A DNA stretch of 64,000 bases from Apodemus sylvaticus (GCF_947179515.1 NC_067474.1:95731324-95795323), one strand, 5' to 3'. Numbered from the stretch's first letter, positions 44,760 through 56,977 are shown. The notes: generated by a model not told the origin, from the letters alone. Program-made: numbers and translations.

Positions 44760-46130
44760 ATAATAAAAGAACCCATCCAGTGTGTGGAATAAATTTAGTA
44801 CCAGATCCTTGGAGTTTAGACTGATTTACCTAGCCAGATTTAGAAACAATCGGTTCAAGAGTTTTCATTAACTTGGTCTCTATCATAGAGAGATGTGATA
44901 TTTCTCTTCTTGTGTATGAACAACATGATTTCTTAAATATTTAACAAGAAAAAAGAAAGAAGCCTTGAGATCTCGACTTCTGAAAAGACATAGTCTTCTA
45001 ACTATGGTATGATGTCCTGGCAACAGCTTCAGTAGATGTACAGATTTAGAAATAGATCCTGCTGTCCGCTCCCATCTCCTGTAAAAGCTTCACTCAGAAA
45101 CAACAGATATGAGACACTGATGGAACAAGGGTGATTGCTTTAAAAGGAGTTGGCTTGTTAGTAAAAAAAAAAAAAAATCAAATCAGACGAATTCAGTTTT
45201 CTTTGTAGCTTACTCCCCAAAGGCATCACCTCCCAGGCCTTGTGACGCCATTCTTTCAGATCCTTGCCTGCAGTGTGTCCTTATCAGCAAACAGGTGTAC
45301 AGCCTGGCCTTCTGCACACTGGCTAATATCTGTGGCTGTAACTTTCTACAAATCCATCATAGCAATAGAACACAAGCTTTACACATTCTTTCCTAGGCTT
45401 GAGGATTGCCAGAGTCCACATATGTGCTACCTTTGAAGGTAACAGGTATAAAATGACGGCCACAATATTGTATAAAGTCTATGATCACTTAATTTAAATT
45501 GCTTCTTTTGAAATTTGACCCCTCCTCCTCACCACTGTTTCCTTGAAGAGTGCACACTGTCACAGTTGTCCATATGCTACAATGATTCCCATCATCTAGG
45601 TGATGTTTGTTTCATCTTATTTCTTGTTACTGTAGACTTAACTTATATCCTCTACAGCCGGGCAGATCTGAGATTTTAAAAACAACAAATAAATCCTTTT
45701 CTCTTTTGAGTCATTACCAGGTGCTCAGTACTTTCCAAGTCGCATGTCACTTTCCCACAAAAACTCTCAGGAAGTTTCCTTCGATCACTTGCTTGGGACA
45801 AGTAGAAAGGACCAGAGGTTTATCTGTACTGTTGGGAACAGGAGGAAAACTCAAGAGGTCTCACCCTTGACACCGTAATTTAAACACTGACTTTAAAAAA
45901 AACTGTTTTCTTGGGTGTTGAGAAGCAAGCAAATTTGTGAGGTTGTCTATGCAAGAATTCCACAGCTAAGTAACCTTAGAAACAGTTACTATGTAGATTT
46001 GCAAAGTGCTCTAGAAAAGTGCAGGCATAGTTGTGGGAGGTGGGGCATGCTTATTTTTGCCTAATCCATTGCTTCTCAAACTTTGAATCTTGAAACCCAT
46101 TTTCACATACTTTTAAATATCATCTCTTAG
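44760..46130. other. Intron up to exon 7 donor, unique sequence
   Basis: Nothing recognised beyond a short A14 run near 45164. Confidence 0.4.
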
Positions 46131-46183
46131 AGCTAACACTGATGTGTAAAACTTCGAGAAGATGTTCTGAAATGGTCTCTCAC

Positions 46184-46326
46184 CTGTGGCACTGAGAGGT
46201 TTGGAGGTTCGTGGCTGTCCCACAGGACAAATTCAAAAGAATCCTCAAAGATTTCTTCACCAAAGTGACGATAGTAAATGATTCCATTGAACAGGTCTCT
46301 CTGAAGGAAGCCAGGGACTGGATACC
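46184..46326 (-). CDS. Frem1: Frem1 exon 7: CSPG repeat 3, second half
   Basis: 143 bp. The acceptor is tccccttag|GGTATC (entering in phase 1) and the donor CCACAG|GTGAGA (phase 0). It encodes GYPVPGFLQRDLFNGIIYYR, HFGEEIFEDSFEFVLWD and SHEPPNLSVPQ. 'FLQRDLFNG.I.YRH' and 'EDSFEFVLWD' match the second half of a CSPG repeat, here without the common HD pair (YRHFGEE instead of YxHDxSE). The next exon continues with VVTIHITPVDD. Confidence 0.94.
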
Positions 46327-46795
46327 CTAAGGGGACCACAAAATGTCATACAATTATAGGTATTGAGGTGCAGTGAAACTCTACTCATATATCTAAGGAT
46401 TTGCATTAAATACTTTTAACAAAACTTAGAGCAGTAATTAAAATTGCCCTATCTCAATGTGGAGATTAACCATGGAAAAATATTTTTTAAGGAATAGCTT
46501 TTATTTCAAATATACCAAGAAACACTTTTATTTGATTCGAACTGTCAAACTCTTGACACCAAAATGTAAGCAAATATATTAATAAAATTATTTGAGTAAC
46601 TATCTAGAATAAACCAAATCTCTCCCTTCAGGCTTATTTTTTCTATTGCCTTCCTTGGCTGGCTTAACTTTTAATAGCATGATGGTTTTCTTGAGGCTTA
46701 GCACCAGAACTTTCTAGGTATACAACCTTAGGCAGTAGATTCTCAATATAAGTCTTAAGCTTCTTTTATATAAGATGGGAACTTTTTAAATAAGT

Positions 46796-46798
<3 letters not shown>

Positions 46799-46851
<53 letters not shown>

Positions 46852-46856
46852 TATAA
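46799..46856. repeat. (AT)n microsatellite
   Basis: About 22 AT units and a short interrupted tail, 100 bp from a B2 SINE. Confidence 0.95.
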
Positions 46857-46954
46857 ATAATTATAAAATAATACTTTGCTTCATAATCTGATGTCTATCT
46901 ACCCTTACACAAATTTGGCCACAATACAAAGTTCTTTTAAAAAGATTTGATTCA

Positions 46955-47137
46955 GGGACTGGAAGAGATGACTCAGTGGTTAAGAGCACTGACTGCTTTT
47001 CCAGGGATCCTGAACTCAATTCCCAGGAACCCATGGTGGCTCACAACCATGTGTAATGGGGTCTAATGCCCTCTTCTGGTATGACTAAAGACAGCCACAG
47101 TATACTCATATACATAAAAATTAATAAATAGATCTTT
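46955..47137 (+). mobile_element. B2 SINE, sense
   Basis: 'gggactggaagagatgactcagtggttaagagcactgactgcttttccagggatcctgaactcaattcccagga' with 'catggtggctcacaaccatgtgtaatggggtctaatgccctcttctgg' is a full-length B2 with internal A and B box regions. It sits about 50 bp past the donor of exon 6. Confidence 0.92.
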
Positions 47138-47190
47138 TATAACAAATAGATTCAATTCTATTCAGACTGTCTTATTTGCCTAGATCTTAC

Positions 47191-47535
47191 CTATGAGTCT
47201 TGGCCCTGGCTTCTTCATGATCTCCCCAGCCTGTGGGTACTTTGTAATATTAAAGTAGATGTAGTCATCACTGGAGTCCATGTCTGAAGCTCTCAGCATG
47301 GACCCTTGGATCAAGATGGTCTTCCCCTCTTCTAGTTCAATCACAACATTGGTTATGAGGAATGGGGGGCTATCATCTTTGGGCAAGATGTTGATAGGAA
47401 ACTTGTGATGACTGCTGTGTTGGCCATCGAATATCCTGAAAGCCACAAAGTCTTTGGTGGTGTCACTGTCATCATGATGATAGCGAACAACTCCAGCCTG
47501 AAGGTCAGTCACAGTGAAGAGAAATCCTTTCCCCT
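47191..47535 (-). CDS. Frem1: Frem1 exon 6: CSPG repeat 2 end and repeat 3 start
   Basis: 345 bp, the longest exon here, phase 1 to 1. The acceptor is ctctccttcag|AGGGGA and the donor CTCATAG|GTAAGA. It reads (E)GKGFLFTVTDLQAGVVRYHH, DDSDTTKDFVAFRIFDGQHS, FPINILPKDDSPPFLITN, then VVIELEEGKTILIQGSMLRA, SDMDSSDDYIYFNITKYPQ and AGEIMKKPGPRLIG. The HDDSD / FDG / ILPKDDSPP set closes repeat 2; 'ELEEG ... ASDMDSSDD ... PQAGEI' opens repeat 3. One sequon (FNIT) is present. It is the clearest single-exon proof of CSPG identity in the window. Confidence 0.96.
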
Positions 47536-47982
47536 CTGAAGGAGAGAGCAGAGATGGTACTGAGTGGTCAAGGCAGGGAGCAGAGGCAGCCACTGAGAAA
47601 GGATTCACTACACGAAACAGGCTATGGGAAACAGTGGCAATACAGGCACCCCCCCTAAACTCACCACGAGGTTATGCACCATAAACCATGATAAATTGGA
47701 AATGTTCTAAGTCAAACACATATAGAACAGTTCCTGTGACACCCCCTAACATAAAATAAAATAAACAAGCAAAAACAAAATCATAAGCCAAGGACAATCT
47801 GTAACCTGTGCAGTTTAGTGAGTGCTAGGTTGCTACATTTAGTGTTGGATACTACCCGTGTGGACTTGAGACAAGTATTTGACACTCTGAAACTGGGAAA
47901 ATAATATGGTTACAGCTTATTTTAGGTGTCAATTAAGAGATACCAGACAGGGACCTAAGACAAAAATGCAGAGGCACTATAT

Positions 47983-47983
47983 C

Positions 47984-48016
<33 letters not shown>

Positions 48017-48028
48017 CCTACCTACCTA
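47983..48028. repeat. (ATCT)n microsatellite
   Basis: About nine TCTA units changing into CCTA, then TCTG-rich sequence to about 48085. Confidence 0.93.
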
Positions 48029-48444
48029 TTTTTCTGTCTGTCTTTCTGTCTATATCTCTGTCTTTATTTCTATCTCTGTCTCTCAGAGTCATCTTCTCCC
48101 CACACCCAGACTGTGTGGGCCTTTAGAGTCTTACCAACCTTGTTTCCCAGAGCCTTGATCTTGGATTGGACATAGAATTATTTCATCAGCTATCCTAATT
48201 CTCTAGCTTCTTCCACTTGGGTTTTTGAGAAGAGTGTGATATCTGGACTTCATGGATTTGGCTAAGATGGTTGACTAGGAAGCCCTGGTGCTGGGATTAA
48301 AAGCACGCCCCACCACACGGGCCTTCTGTGCAGCGCTGAGGATTGAGCAGTAAGCACATTACCAACTGCATTATCCCTAGTTCCATGATTTGCTTTTGAA
48401 GAGTCCCCGGGTTCAATTTTGAATAGAACAGGTAAATCATTCAC

Positions 48445-48576
48445 CTCTGACTGTAAGTCGTCCATGTTGCAGGCCACCAATGGTGACCAACTGCACAGCA
48501 TCAATGTCATCATTGTCAACGATCTGAAACTGTTCCCAAGTGATGGCTCGAGACTGCCCCTCTAGGAGATTCAAAC
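48445..48576 (-). CDS. Frem1: Frem1 exon 5: CSPG repeat 2, first half
   Basis: 132 bp, phase 1 to phase 1, a symmetrical exon. The acceptor is tttcttacag|GTTTGA and the donor GTCAGAG|GTGAAT. With the split Gly codon it reads GLNLLEGQSRAITWEQFQIV, then DNDDIDAVQLVTIGGLQHGR, ending LTVR. 'LLEG' followed by 'DNDD' and 'GGLQHG' is the classic CSPG opening: strand, acidic calcium-type turn, then the small 'P/GG.HG' loop. The exon lies 0.9 kb from exon 6 and the two together complete repeat 2. Confidence 0.95.
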
Positions 48577-49828
48577 CTGTAAGAAACACAGAAACATGTC
48601 CTATGCAGTTCTGTGCCTCCAACATGTCTGTTTAAGGCTAATGAGTTTTCATTCATGAACCGATCTGAAAGTTTTATTTTTAAACACTTTTCATGAAAAT
48701 TGATTATCATTTGTATTTTTAGTAAACTTTGCACTAATTTCAGTCTGACAATTGATTCCTTAAGATGATGCAGCCTTAACAACCATGAAGCTGCCTAAAA
48801 CTAAATACTGAAGCAAAGAGCAGAAGTTAGACCACAGAGGTCCCTAGTTTGAATGAGTCCATGAGGAACTTGTCAAAGACTATATGGTTTACGTGGACAA
48901 GAGTCAGAAGGGGTTTTGCACATGCCTTATGGAGCATAGACATCCCGTAGGATAGGGAATACATAGTGCTTCAATATCCTCATAAAGAACAACTGTACCT
49001 GGCAATGTTTAAGGATGCTAAATATAGAATGCTTGGTGCTTTGCAAAATTGAATGTACATTAGTTTCAACTTTAATTAGAGATGGATTTATGCACTGAAG
49101 GAATGAAATTAAACCTCTCCTCAGACTCAGTATGCAGGAGGAAAATTGTAGAGTTTCATTCACACTGGTAATAGGAAAAACACAGACTCTGGATGAAGCC
49201 CTGCATAGTCACCAAGCATTCTTATCTCTCAGTAGAACTGGGACTTGACAGACACCTCACCCTTTCCTGACCCACCTCGAACTCTTCTCAAATCCAGTGG
49301 TCAAGTCTGCTTCATAGAGACGCCAGAACAACAGAGAACCCATATATCTTAGTGAAAAGTTGTGACCAGCTCAGCCGTATCACCTGCTGTTGCTTGGACT
49401 ATGAATCATCACCTAAAGGCCCATATCTTACAGGTGGCCTCCAGGGTAGCAGTACTGAGAGAGGTGATGGTAGTTTTAAGAGGCCTTTGGGCAGATCTTT
49501 AAGTCACCATGAGCAAGCCCGTGAAGGGGACTGAAATGCAGCCTCTCCCTCTGTCTTGTTGCTTCTTGCCCAGAAATGAGTAGCTTTGCTTCTCCACAAG
49601 CTCGGGCCACCATGTGCCATCTCATCACAGCCCCAATGTGACAGGGCCAACTGATCATGGGCTGGATGCTCTAGAGCTATGTTAACCCATCTCCATTATA
49701 AGTCAGTTGTCTTGGGTATTTGTTAATCAGACTAATGCCCGCTTCTCTTCCTCTTCAGGACAGGGTCAATATATGATCTACCTCAAGGTCTGTTTCCTGA
49801 GAAAATTGGGCTAAGGCAACTATAGCTG

Positions 49829-49830
<2 letters not shown>
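48577..49830. other. Intron between exons 4 and 5, proximal part
   Basis: Unique sequence, no gene recognised. A short SINE-like piece lies on the other side of exon 5 at about 48275-48345. Confidence 0.4.

Positions 49831-49831
<1 letters not shown>

Positions 49832-49881
<50 letters not shown>
49832..49881. repeat. (TA)n microsatellite
   Basis: About 25 TA units. Confidence 0.95.
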
Positions 49882-49885
<4 letters not shown>

Positions 49886-49889
49886 AAGA

Positions 49890-50750
49890 GCTATCTTATT
49901 TAGTATATTCTCTAATTTTTCAATAATAGCAGATACCAAACTCGTAATATGTAAAACTCCATTTTAAAGGGGATTGTAATTTCTACAGCAGCCAGACGCA
50001 GGCCTGCAGCTCCCTTGATGTACCTGAGCATCCTGTATCATACGTATAGATGATTCCAGCCTCACTAGAGCACAGTAACCTGCATAAAAGTAGCACTGCT
50101 ACTCAACTTTGGTTGACCAGGTTTTCCATTTCTCTCACTATCCCTCGCACAGCCAGAGTTATAAGCCGAAGCTGAGACTTGAAATCAGACATGAATATAT
50201 TCCTCCTGCTTGGAAGTACATTTTAAATGTCATTAATGCTATCAGTGAAAAGGAAAATCTATTTGCATTCCACATTTGCATCTCATCTAAATATATAAAT
50301 CACATTCCCAGTCTACTTGGAATTGAACGGCAGTGTAAAGCCCCCTTTAAAAAGTTGCTTAGGCTCTTATTTACTTATTTTGGTTTCCATGCAACCCAAC
50401 AAAAACAGGACAGTGGGTTCCAGGCTGCACCTATCTCCCACCCCTCTACAAAATCTGACTTGGAGACCTTGCCTTTCTGTCTTACTCTCAGTCAGTATCA
50501 CAAGAGCCCCTTCCTCTCTGCGTTCAGTTAAAAGGGGCCACGATTATGGTCTCTCTGCCAAAGAAGAAATATAACCTGAAGATCCAGGATGCTGGATTTT
50601 GGTTTCTCAGCAGCTTCTAGGAAAAAGAACAGAGCAACCGGTCTGCTGCTCTTGGTCTGTCTGAGTTTCTACTGCCTCAAGGATGAAGTGGAATAAAAGG
50701 AGTTTTCTGACCCATCTACTTCCTTGCATTTCCCTTAGGATCACACCCAC
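49890..50750. other. Intron up to exon 4 donor
   Basis: Unique sequence. The open frame at 50109-50531 has no recognisable domain and looks like chance. Confidence 0.4.
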
Positions 50751-50752
50751 AC

Positions 50753-50861
50753 CTGTATTCCAGGAGACCCGGGGTGCATTTGTGTCTGCTGTTCTGATGG
50801 AGACGTGGACAGTGATGGGGGCGCTCTTCTCAAAGAAGAAGTCGTACACCTCCAGCTCCAT
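50753..50861 (-). CDS. Frem1: Frem1 exon 4: CSPG repeat 1 end, repeat 2 start
   Basis: 109 bp. The acceptor is ctgcttccag|ATGGAG (phase 0) and the donor AATACAG|GTGTGG (phase 1). It encodes MELEVYDFFFEKSAPITVHV, then SIRTADTNAPRVSWNT. The first part is the closing beta-strands of CSPG repeat 1; PRVSWNT opens repeat 2. The leading ATG is internal and not a start codon, because the phase joins the exon before it. The donor has T at +4 and G at +5 and +6, a moderate match to the consensus. Confidence 0.94.
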
Positions 50862-51724
50862 CTGGAAGCAGACAAATTAGCATGAACCACACACGAACAT
50901 ACACACATATATACACACACACTGACTCATTAAAACCTCCATATGAACAGAGTCTTATTTTATTATAGGAAGTAACTTATTTTGTGAGGTCACTCATTTC
51001 ATTCCTAGGTATTACTTTTGGTTGTTTTTAATTCTTTAATTGACCATGATATTTAGGGTATAATATCACACAGACACCCATGCCTACACACTGTGCCCTA
51101 ATCAGATCAGGGGAACTGGCATATCTGTACTATCATCTCTTGTATGTATCATTTCCCAGTGTTGGGAAAATAAAAATCCTCTATACTAGCTATTTTGAAA
51201 TATATACTTTAGTGTTATTTATTATTCCATGTATATATGTATATAAGAACATGGTATATAGAAAGAATATCTACACTTCAAAGGCACAAGTCTGAGTGTG
51301 CACAAAGTCAGAAGAGGATGTTTTGTGTCCTTTTCTATCTGCCTTATTTTCTTGGGATAGGATTTCTTACTGAACCTGAAGCTAGGCTATCATCCAGCAA
51401 TCTCCTGTCTTCACACTTTCCATGCCTTCTAGGACTATAATCCCAATGTAGACTTTGGATTTCTCTGGGCAAAAGAGAGCTACAGCCACATTCAGTCCAT
51501 CTAGATTTCAACATGGCAGCCATGGGCTGGAACTGTAGCCACTGCTCAGCAAGACAGAACACCTTCTTTTAATCTGCCACTCCCATGTCTCTTCGGGAAG
51601 CCCTGAACTGTATTACACTGTGACTTGAAGAAATCAAGTCTCCTCTGAGAAACTTTGAGTATCTACTTCCAAATACCTTTTTGAACTCCACCAGGCTGGG
51701 CACTTCTTTTCCCTTCCTTCTTAC
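50862..51724. other. Intron between exons 3 and 4
   Basis: 0.86 kb. AT-rich with short TATA-like runs at 51215-51245. Nothing else. Confidence 0.4.
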
Positions 51725-52048
51725 CTTGAAATGTCTCCTCTCAGGGTGGCTGCTGTTTGGTGGCTGGTAGGCCACTTGCATGTCACTGAGATCCTTCCAG
51801 GTGAAGGAAGAGATGGGTCTGGTGTGATCCAGAAGGTGGGTCACATAGCCCTGGAGCGGGCCTTTAGTGACGTTAAACACCAACAAGGGTTTCGGAGTCT
51901 CGTCCTCCTCACAGTCCAGAACGGAGGTTGTCAGAGGGGTCAGGATGAACTGGTCCACCTCCAGAACAAACGCGGCCATGAACGCAGCCCTTGGGGCCTG
52001 GTTAGGAATGCCAACTCTGATATGGACAGGCAACCACGCACTCTCTGA
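51725..52048 (-). CDS. Frem1: Frem1 exon 3: start of CSPG repeat 1
   Basis: 324 bp, exactly 108 codons, phase 0 at both ends, so it could be skipped without a frameshift. The acceptor is ccttcaaaag|TCAGAG and the donor TTCAAG|GTAAGA. It starts SESAWLPVHIRVGIPNQAP and contains FMAAFVLEVDQFILTPLTT, the acidic turn LDCEEDETPKP, an N-glycosylation sequon in FNVT, and FTWKDLSDMQVAYQPPNSS, ending RRHFK. The order beta-strand, acidic turn, 'G.LQGYV' and 'FTW.DL' is that of the first half of a CSPG repeat. The tcag at the exon start is a nearby false AG that would put the exon out of frame. Confidence 0.95.
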
Positions 52049-52364
52049 CTTTTGAAGGGGAGAAAAGATTAAAAAGAGAGAATGGTGTGAATGAAGTTGT
52101 GGTATGCATGGCTAAAGTCATGGCATGTACCAAGGCTGCAGCCCAGAGGATGCTCCAGCTGTGACCACCAGCTGATATTAGAGTCACCTGCTGGCCACCA
52201 GGAACCACCTCCACGTGGTCGCTTAATTATTCCAGGAGAGACTTAGAAAACTGCCACTGTAGAGCTCCCAGCGAGTCCATTGTGCACAAAAGGTTTGGAA
52301 TGGGAGCATCTACTTTGATATCAGAAAGAACTATGTGTGTGATTGTATCTTTAAAATGTATGCA

Positions 52365-52540
52365 TTTATTTTGGTGTGTGTCTGAGTCTATGCACCACTT
52401 TCACAAAAGAGCCGATAGAGGTCAGAAAGGGCATTGGATCCCCTGGAACTGGAGGCATAGCTGGTTTTGAGCAGCAGTGTGAACCCCGGTTCTCAACAAG
52501 AACAATGGTCTTAGCTGCTGACTGCCATTCCAGCCCTGCG
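52365..52540 (-). mobile_element. B3-type SINE, antisense
   Basis: 'ggcattggatcccctggaactggaggcatagctggttttgagcagcagtgtgaaccccggttctcaacaagaacaatggtcttagctgctgactgccattccagccc' follows the reverse complement of B3. Confidence 0.75.
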
Positions 52541-52544
52541 ATTG

Positions 52545-53140
52545 CTTCTTCAGGAAGTAGCTGTTATTTGTATGATGTTAGATAAGTTCTATAATCCCTA
52601 AATTCCATGTTTCTCTCACCTATAAATGAAAACCCTAGACTCCTATGTATTAAATGAATCTGGGAAAGTAAAGCACAGAAATCACTAATCTCAGGCCATG
52701 CAGTTTCAAAGAGAGCATGGAAAGGCTGGGGAAGAAGGGTCTTCATCCTGTGAACTTGTGCAGCTGAAGGAGGATTATCCATTTGGCTAGCAGAACAAGG
52801 GAACAGCAAGTGACCACTTAACTAGACATGCATCCTCCCCAAATGAGGAAGCCCAAAATGTGAGATCTTCCAGACTCATAAAGGGCACCACGGCATGTGA
52901 GGTCTCCGTGAGGGTGTGGGAAGAAGAGGCTGAGAGCAGTAGATCTTTGCTGTCATGGGACTGATGTGACCCACTGTTGAGAGCAGCAGGCTCGGTGACC
53001 CAGGTCACCTTTGTCCCACACACCTGAACTCTCAATATGGGCTTGGTGTTAATAAGGAAGACTCAGGCAAGTTCTTCACTTTATCTAGGTGAACAACTAA
53101 CAGATGATATCCTGCATCAGTCTTGACTGAAGTTCAGGAA
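52545..53140. other. Intron between exons 2 and 3, unique part
   Basis: No gene or repeat recognised before the purine tract. Confidence 0.4.
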
Positions 53141-53142
53141 GA

Positions 53143-53311
53143 GAGAGACAGAGAGATAGAGAGGAGGAGGAGGAGGAGGAGGAGGAGGAGGAGGAGGAGG
53201 AGGAGGAGGAGGAGGAGGAGGGAAAAAAGAAGAAGGAGGAGAGGAGGAGGAAGAGGAGGAAGAAGAGGAGGAGAAGGAAAGGGAGAGAAGAAAGGAAAGA
53301 AAGTAAGACAA
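53143..53311. repeat. Long purine tract with (GGA)n core
   Basis: (GGA)20 at 53162-53221 lies inside a tract of about 170 nearly pure purines. Open frames of poly-Arg/Glu or poly-Ser/Pro type across it are artefacts. Confidence 0.96.
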
Positions 53312-53329
53312 ACAGACATCAGATTTCAA

Positions 53330-54770
53330 AAGTAAAGAATATGATGTTATATTCAAAATGTATGTGAGTCTGTTGGTTCCAGACTCTGGAATGCTCTCAT
53401 TCACTAGAGGACTATGGCTATATAGAGAGATGACTTATCTGGAGAGCAGGGGGCTATGCTGACTCCCCAGCCAAGGCCCCCACACTCATGAAGGCTGAGG
53501 CTAGGGTAATGTCATGCCCCTTGCCTCAGGCATCAGGAGAGAATTTCCTGGTAGAGGAAATTCCAGGTGCAGCATGCACCGGACCGTTCAGGGCCAACCC
53601 CCAAGAAATCTAAATCATCAGAAGTAGGAAAATGGTAGCTAATCCTCATTTACTACTTGGGAGTCCAGAATTCCCACTTCTGTGTTGGAATCCCCTGAGA
53701 TTTAGGATGTATAGATTAGAGATACTGTTTGATTAGATTGTTTTAGATTAGAGATACTGCTAATCTGTGTGTCAGTAAGCAACATGTGAGTGCTCCCATG
53801 TCACATGGAGCAGAGGACCGCTGTGGAGTCATCCTGAGTCCTAACCTAAGAGGACCATCCTCCACTAAACTGGAGAGATAAACCATATATTTTACTGGCT
53901 AAAGAAATATTGCAGATCGTAACTCAGGTTAGGTGTGGGAGGGTGAACCCTCTCTTCTAAGACAGAGGGATAGGCTCTGAGCTGAAGCTTTCCAGAGAAA
54001 TCAGGAAATTGCCTCTGAGACAACAAAGCAGCTTTAAAACACCTGCCAGGCTCAGAGAGCATGAAATCATATCTTATCAGTTCCTGAGCAAGTAAGACCT
54101 CTCTCCCCACTACCCCATCTCTCTCAGTGCCCCAGCCGAAGCACCAGGCCAAAGGTTCAAAAGTAGCCAGCAACATCTGGAAAAAGAACCACTCAAACGG
54201 GAATCTGAGGAGGCAGCCCTCTTTTTCCCTCTAGTGACAGAAGAACAATCTTCTGAGACACCCCAGGCACCAAAGTATCTGTCCATGATGTATTACTGGA
54301 AAACAACCGTGAAGATGGATTGTGGTTTTTAAGGTCTAGAACTGAACATTGAAAGCAATTAAGTGTAGAACTAAATCTAAATAAAAGTATTCTTTGACAT
54401 GTTAAAGAAGAGATACAAACGTATACAGCACTTACTTAAAAGAGAAGATGTAAGAAATAGCAAAGCACAATAGCTTAACGTTAGAAATGAACTTTACGTT
54501 AGAAATGGTTTTGATAGAACCTGGGAACTGCCAGAAGGAAAGATGGACTAGATCAATCTTCACCAAGCATAGGAAGGACTCCAAAGAGCCCCTTGCAATT
54601 CTGGACTTTAAATAATATTAATATAGGTTAAAGAATATTAGTTTGCTTTCCTGTGGTGTGGGGGATCAGACCCACACTGTGTGCGAACTAAAAAAACACT
54701 GGAGCAGCACTAAGTGATTATTGCCAGCCTGTGGAGCATGTTGTAAAATTAAATAAGACATAAAGTAGAA
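53330..54770. other. Intron between exons 2 and 3, unique part
   Basis: 1.4 kb with no gene or repeat that I can name. Confidence 0.4.
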
Positions 54771-54777
54771 GAAAGGA

Positions 54778-55460
54778 GTACTACTCAGCTAGTAAAAACA
54801 ATGAATTCATGAAATTCTTAGGCAAATGGATGGAGCTAGAAAATATCATCCTGAGTGAGGTAAGCCAATCACAAAAGAACACACATGGTATGTATGCACT
54901 TGCTAATAAATGGATATTAGCCCAAAAGCTCGGAATACCCAAGATACAACCCACAGACCACATGAAGCTCAAGATGAAGGACGACCAAAGTGTGGATACT
55001 TTGATCCTTATTGGAAAGTGGATCAAAACACCCATGGCTTACAGCCAACCAATAGAATGAATATAGGGTCCCCAGTGGAGCAGCTACAAAAAGGACCCAA
55101 GGATCTGAAGAGGTTTGCAGCCCTGCAGGAGGAATAATAATATGTAGCAACCAGTACCCCCAGAGCTCCCAGGGATTAAACCACCAACCAAAGAGTACAC
55201 ATGGAGGGACCCATGGCTCCAGCTACATATGTAGCAGAGGATGGCCATTTCAGACATCAATGAGAGGAGAGGCCATTGGCCCTGTGAAGACTCGATTCCC
55301 CAGACTAGGGGAATGCAAGTAAAGGAATTAGGGGGGGGGAGGTAAACAGGGGGAGGGGGAGGGGATAGGGAGTTATTGGAGGGGTAACTCAGAAAGGGGA
55401 TACCATTTAAAATGTAAATAAAGCAAATATCTAATAAAAAAGAAGAAAAAGAAGAAAAAA
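54778..55460 (+). mobile_element. 5'-truncated mouse L1 3' end
   Basis: It starts 'tactactcagctagtaaaaacaatgaattcatgaaattcttaggcaaatgg' (end of ORF2) and has the 3' UTR with a polypurine G tract ('ggggggggaggtaaacagggggaggggg') and 'taaataaagcaaatatctaataaaaaa'. A short AAGAAAGGA is present at both flanks and may be the target duplication. The ORF2 remnant is cut and cannot be functional. Confidence 0.88.
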
Positions 55461-55525
55461 AGAAAGGACTTTCAGATAGGTAAAAATAAACTCATCTTAC
55501 TGTATTCTGTAAGATGTGTGTGTGT

Positions 55526-55527
<2 letters not shown>

Positions 55528-55579
<52 letters not shown>
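55528..55579. repeat. (AG)n microsatellite, about 25 units
   Basis: Perfect AG run preceded by (TG)7 at 55515. Confidence 0.96.
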
Positions 55580-55582
<3 letters not shown>

Positions 55583-56830
55583 TGTTACTGAGAATCAAAT
55601 CCAAAGCTTTGCACATGCTAGGAAGACATTAACTTTTTAACTGACATAAACACATGAATAAGATGGTGGGAAAAAAATTCACATGTATCCATTATTACAG
55701 TAAGATAATTTATATTTCCTTAATCAAGAAAGAAAAATCCTAAAGTTTTGAGGAAAGGCTTAGTAATATTCACCTCACAGAAGAGACTTGGGATTCATAG
55801 AAAGATTGAAAGTAAGAGTGGAACCCAAGTTTATGATGTGGAATGCGACCAGAGTGGCCGCATTCTCTTGGTATCGATGGAACCAGGGCAAGAAGTACGG
55901 AAAAGGACAGTGCGTACAGCTGAACTAGACAGACTCCCCGAGACAAAAAGTGCCTGCAAGCAACATTATATTTAGTATTGTTCTGGTCAAACCAGTGTGG
56001 AGGAGAGCAGAAGTAAAGAGAATAATTACGGGAAAAGAAAGGCCCAAATTATCATCATTAGTGAAGATATAATTATGGTCTTTTGAAGCCCAGAGAATCG
56101 AAAATTTCTTAAAATAATTGAATTTAGGAAAGAAGCCAGATAAAAGAAAATTACACCAAAAAGTTGCTTTCCTATTTATCATCAATAACCAATGAAAAGA
56201 CACCATTCTGTTCCTGGTAGTTCCAAAAGAACTTCTAGGGACTGGGTTTAGTAAGTGCTCAGCTCACACGGAGCCAAAGTTTCCTTTCTGCACGCATGTC
56301 AATGACATTCGTCGGAGGGAAGCGAGGTGCTCCTTCTGAATAAGAAGACTCAGCATGGCAAAGTACTGACAGCCGGCTCCTCCTAAAAGAATGTTCAGTT
56401 TGAATCTAGCACTCGTTTAAAACAACCTAGAGGCTTTAAAAATGACCTATTTGATTATTTATCTGGAACTCCAAATTAGGCAAGAATGGCCAAGAATGAT
56501 GATGAAGGATGAGGGGTGTGAAGGACTTCACTGCCTCAAGCAGGTCAGGAAGCGGGGGATTCATAGTGAGACGGTTCCCCCAAAGAAAGAAGCACAGGGG
56601 AGCAGAGAGCAGAAGGCTGGACTCTTGGTCCTCTTACACAGCGGAAGGATTTTCTACTATCTAGTTTTGTAGAAACTTGTTTCAACAAAACAAGTACATA
56701 TTTTTATCAAATAGTTCTGCAAATTTTGTCTATATGGAGAAAAACTATTTCTTGCACTTTACTAAACAATAAAACCTAACCTTAGGTGTTACAAAGACAA
56801 AGGTGAAGAGAATGCCTTAAAAGGCAGAGA
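55580..56830. other. Intron between exons 2 and 3, unique part
   Basis: No gene or repeat recognised; (GAAA)n follows at about 56845-56865. Confidence 0.4.
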
Positions 56831-56977
56831 AGATCGAATAAAAAAAAAAGAAAGAAAGAAAGAAAATAAAAATAATAAAGAATGAGAATACTAAAAAAAT
56901 TATTAAATATTTTTAGTTATGTATAGTTTATAAATAAAAAATATAATTGGAAATTTAAAAAAAGGCAGAGAAGAAAT

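Noticed and set aside
50109..50531. 140-aa plus-strand open frame
   Set aside because: No domain, no Kozak or splice support, in intron sequence; this length is expected by chance in 64 kb.
50753..50861. Internal ATG at the start of exon 4 as an alternative translation start
   Set aside because: The acceptor and phase place it within the continuous coding chain; there is no promoter-like sequence nearby.
51867..52055. Plus-strand open frames opposite exon 3
   Set aside because: Shadow frames of a true minus-strand exon with splice sites.
53117..53404. Arg-, Ser- and Pro-rich open frames on both strands
   Set aside because: They translate the (GGA)n purine tract.
54809..55137. Plus-strand open frames of 75-83 aa
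   Set aside because: Remnant of the end of L1 ORF2 and its 3' UTR; 5'-truncated, not a gene.
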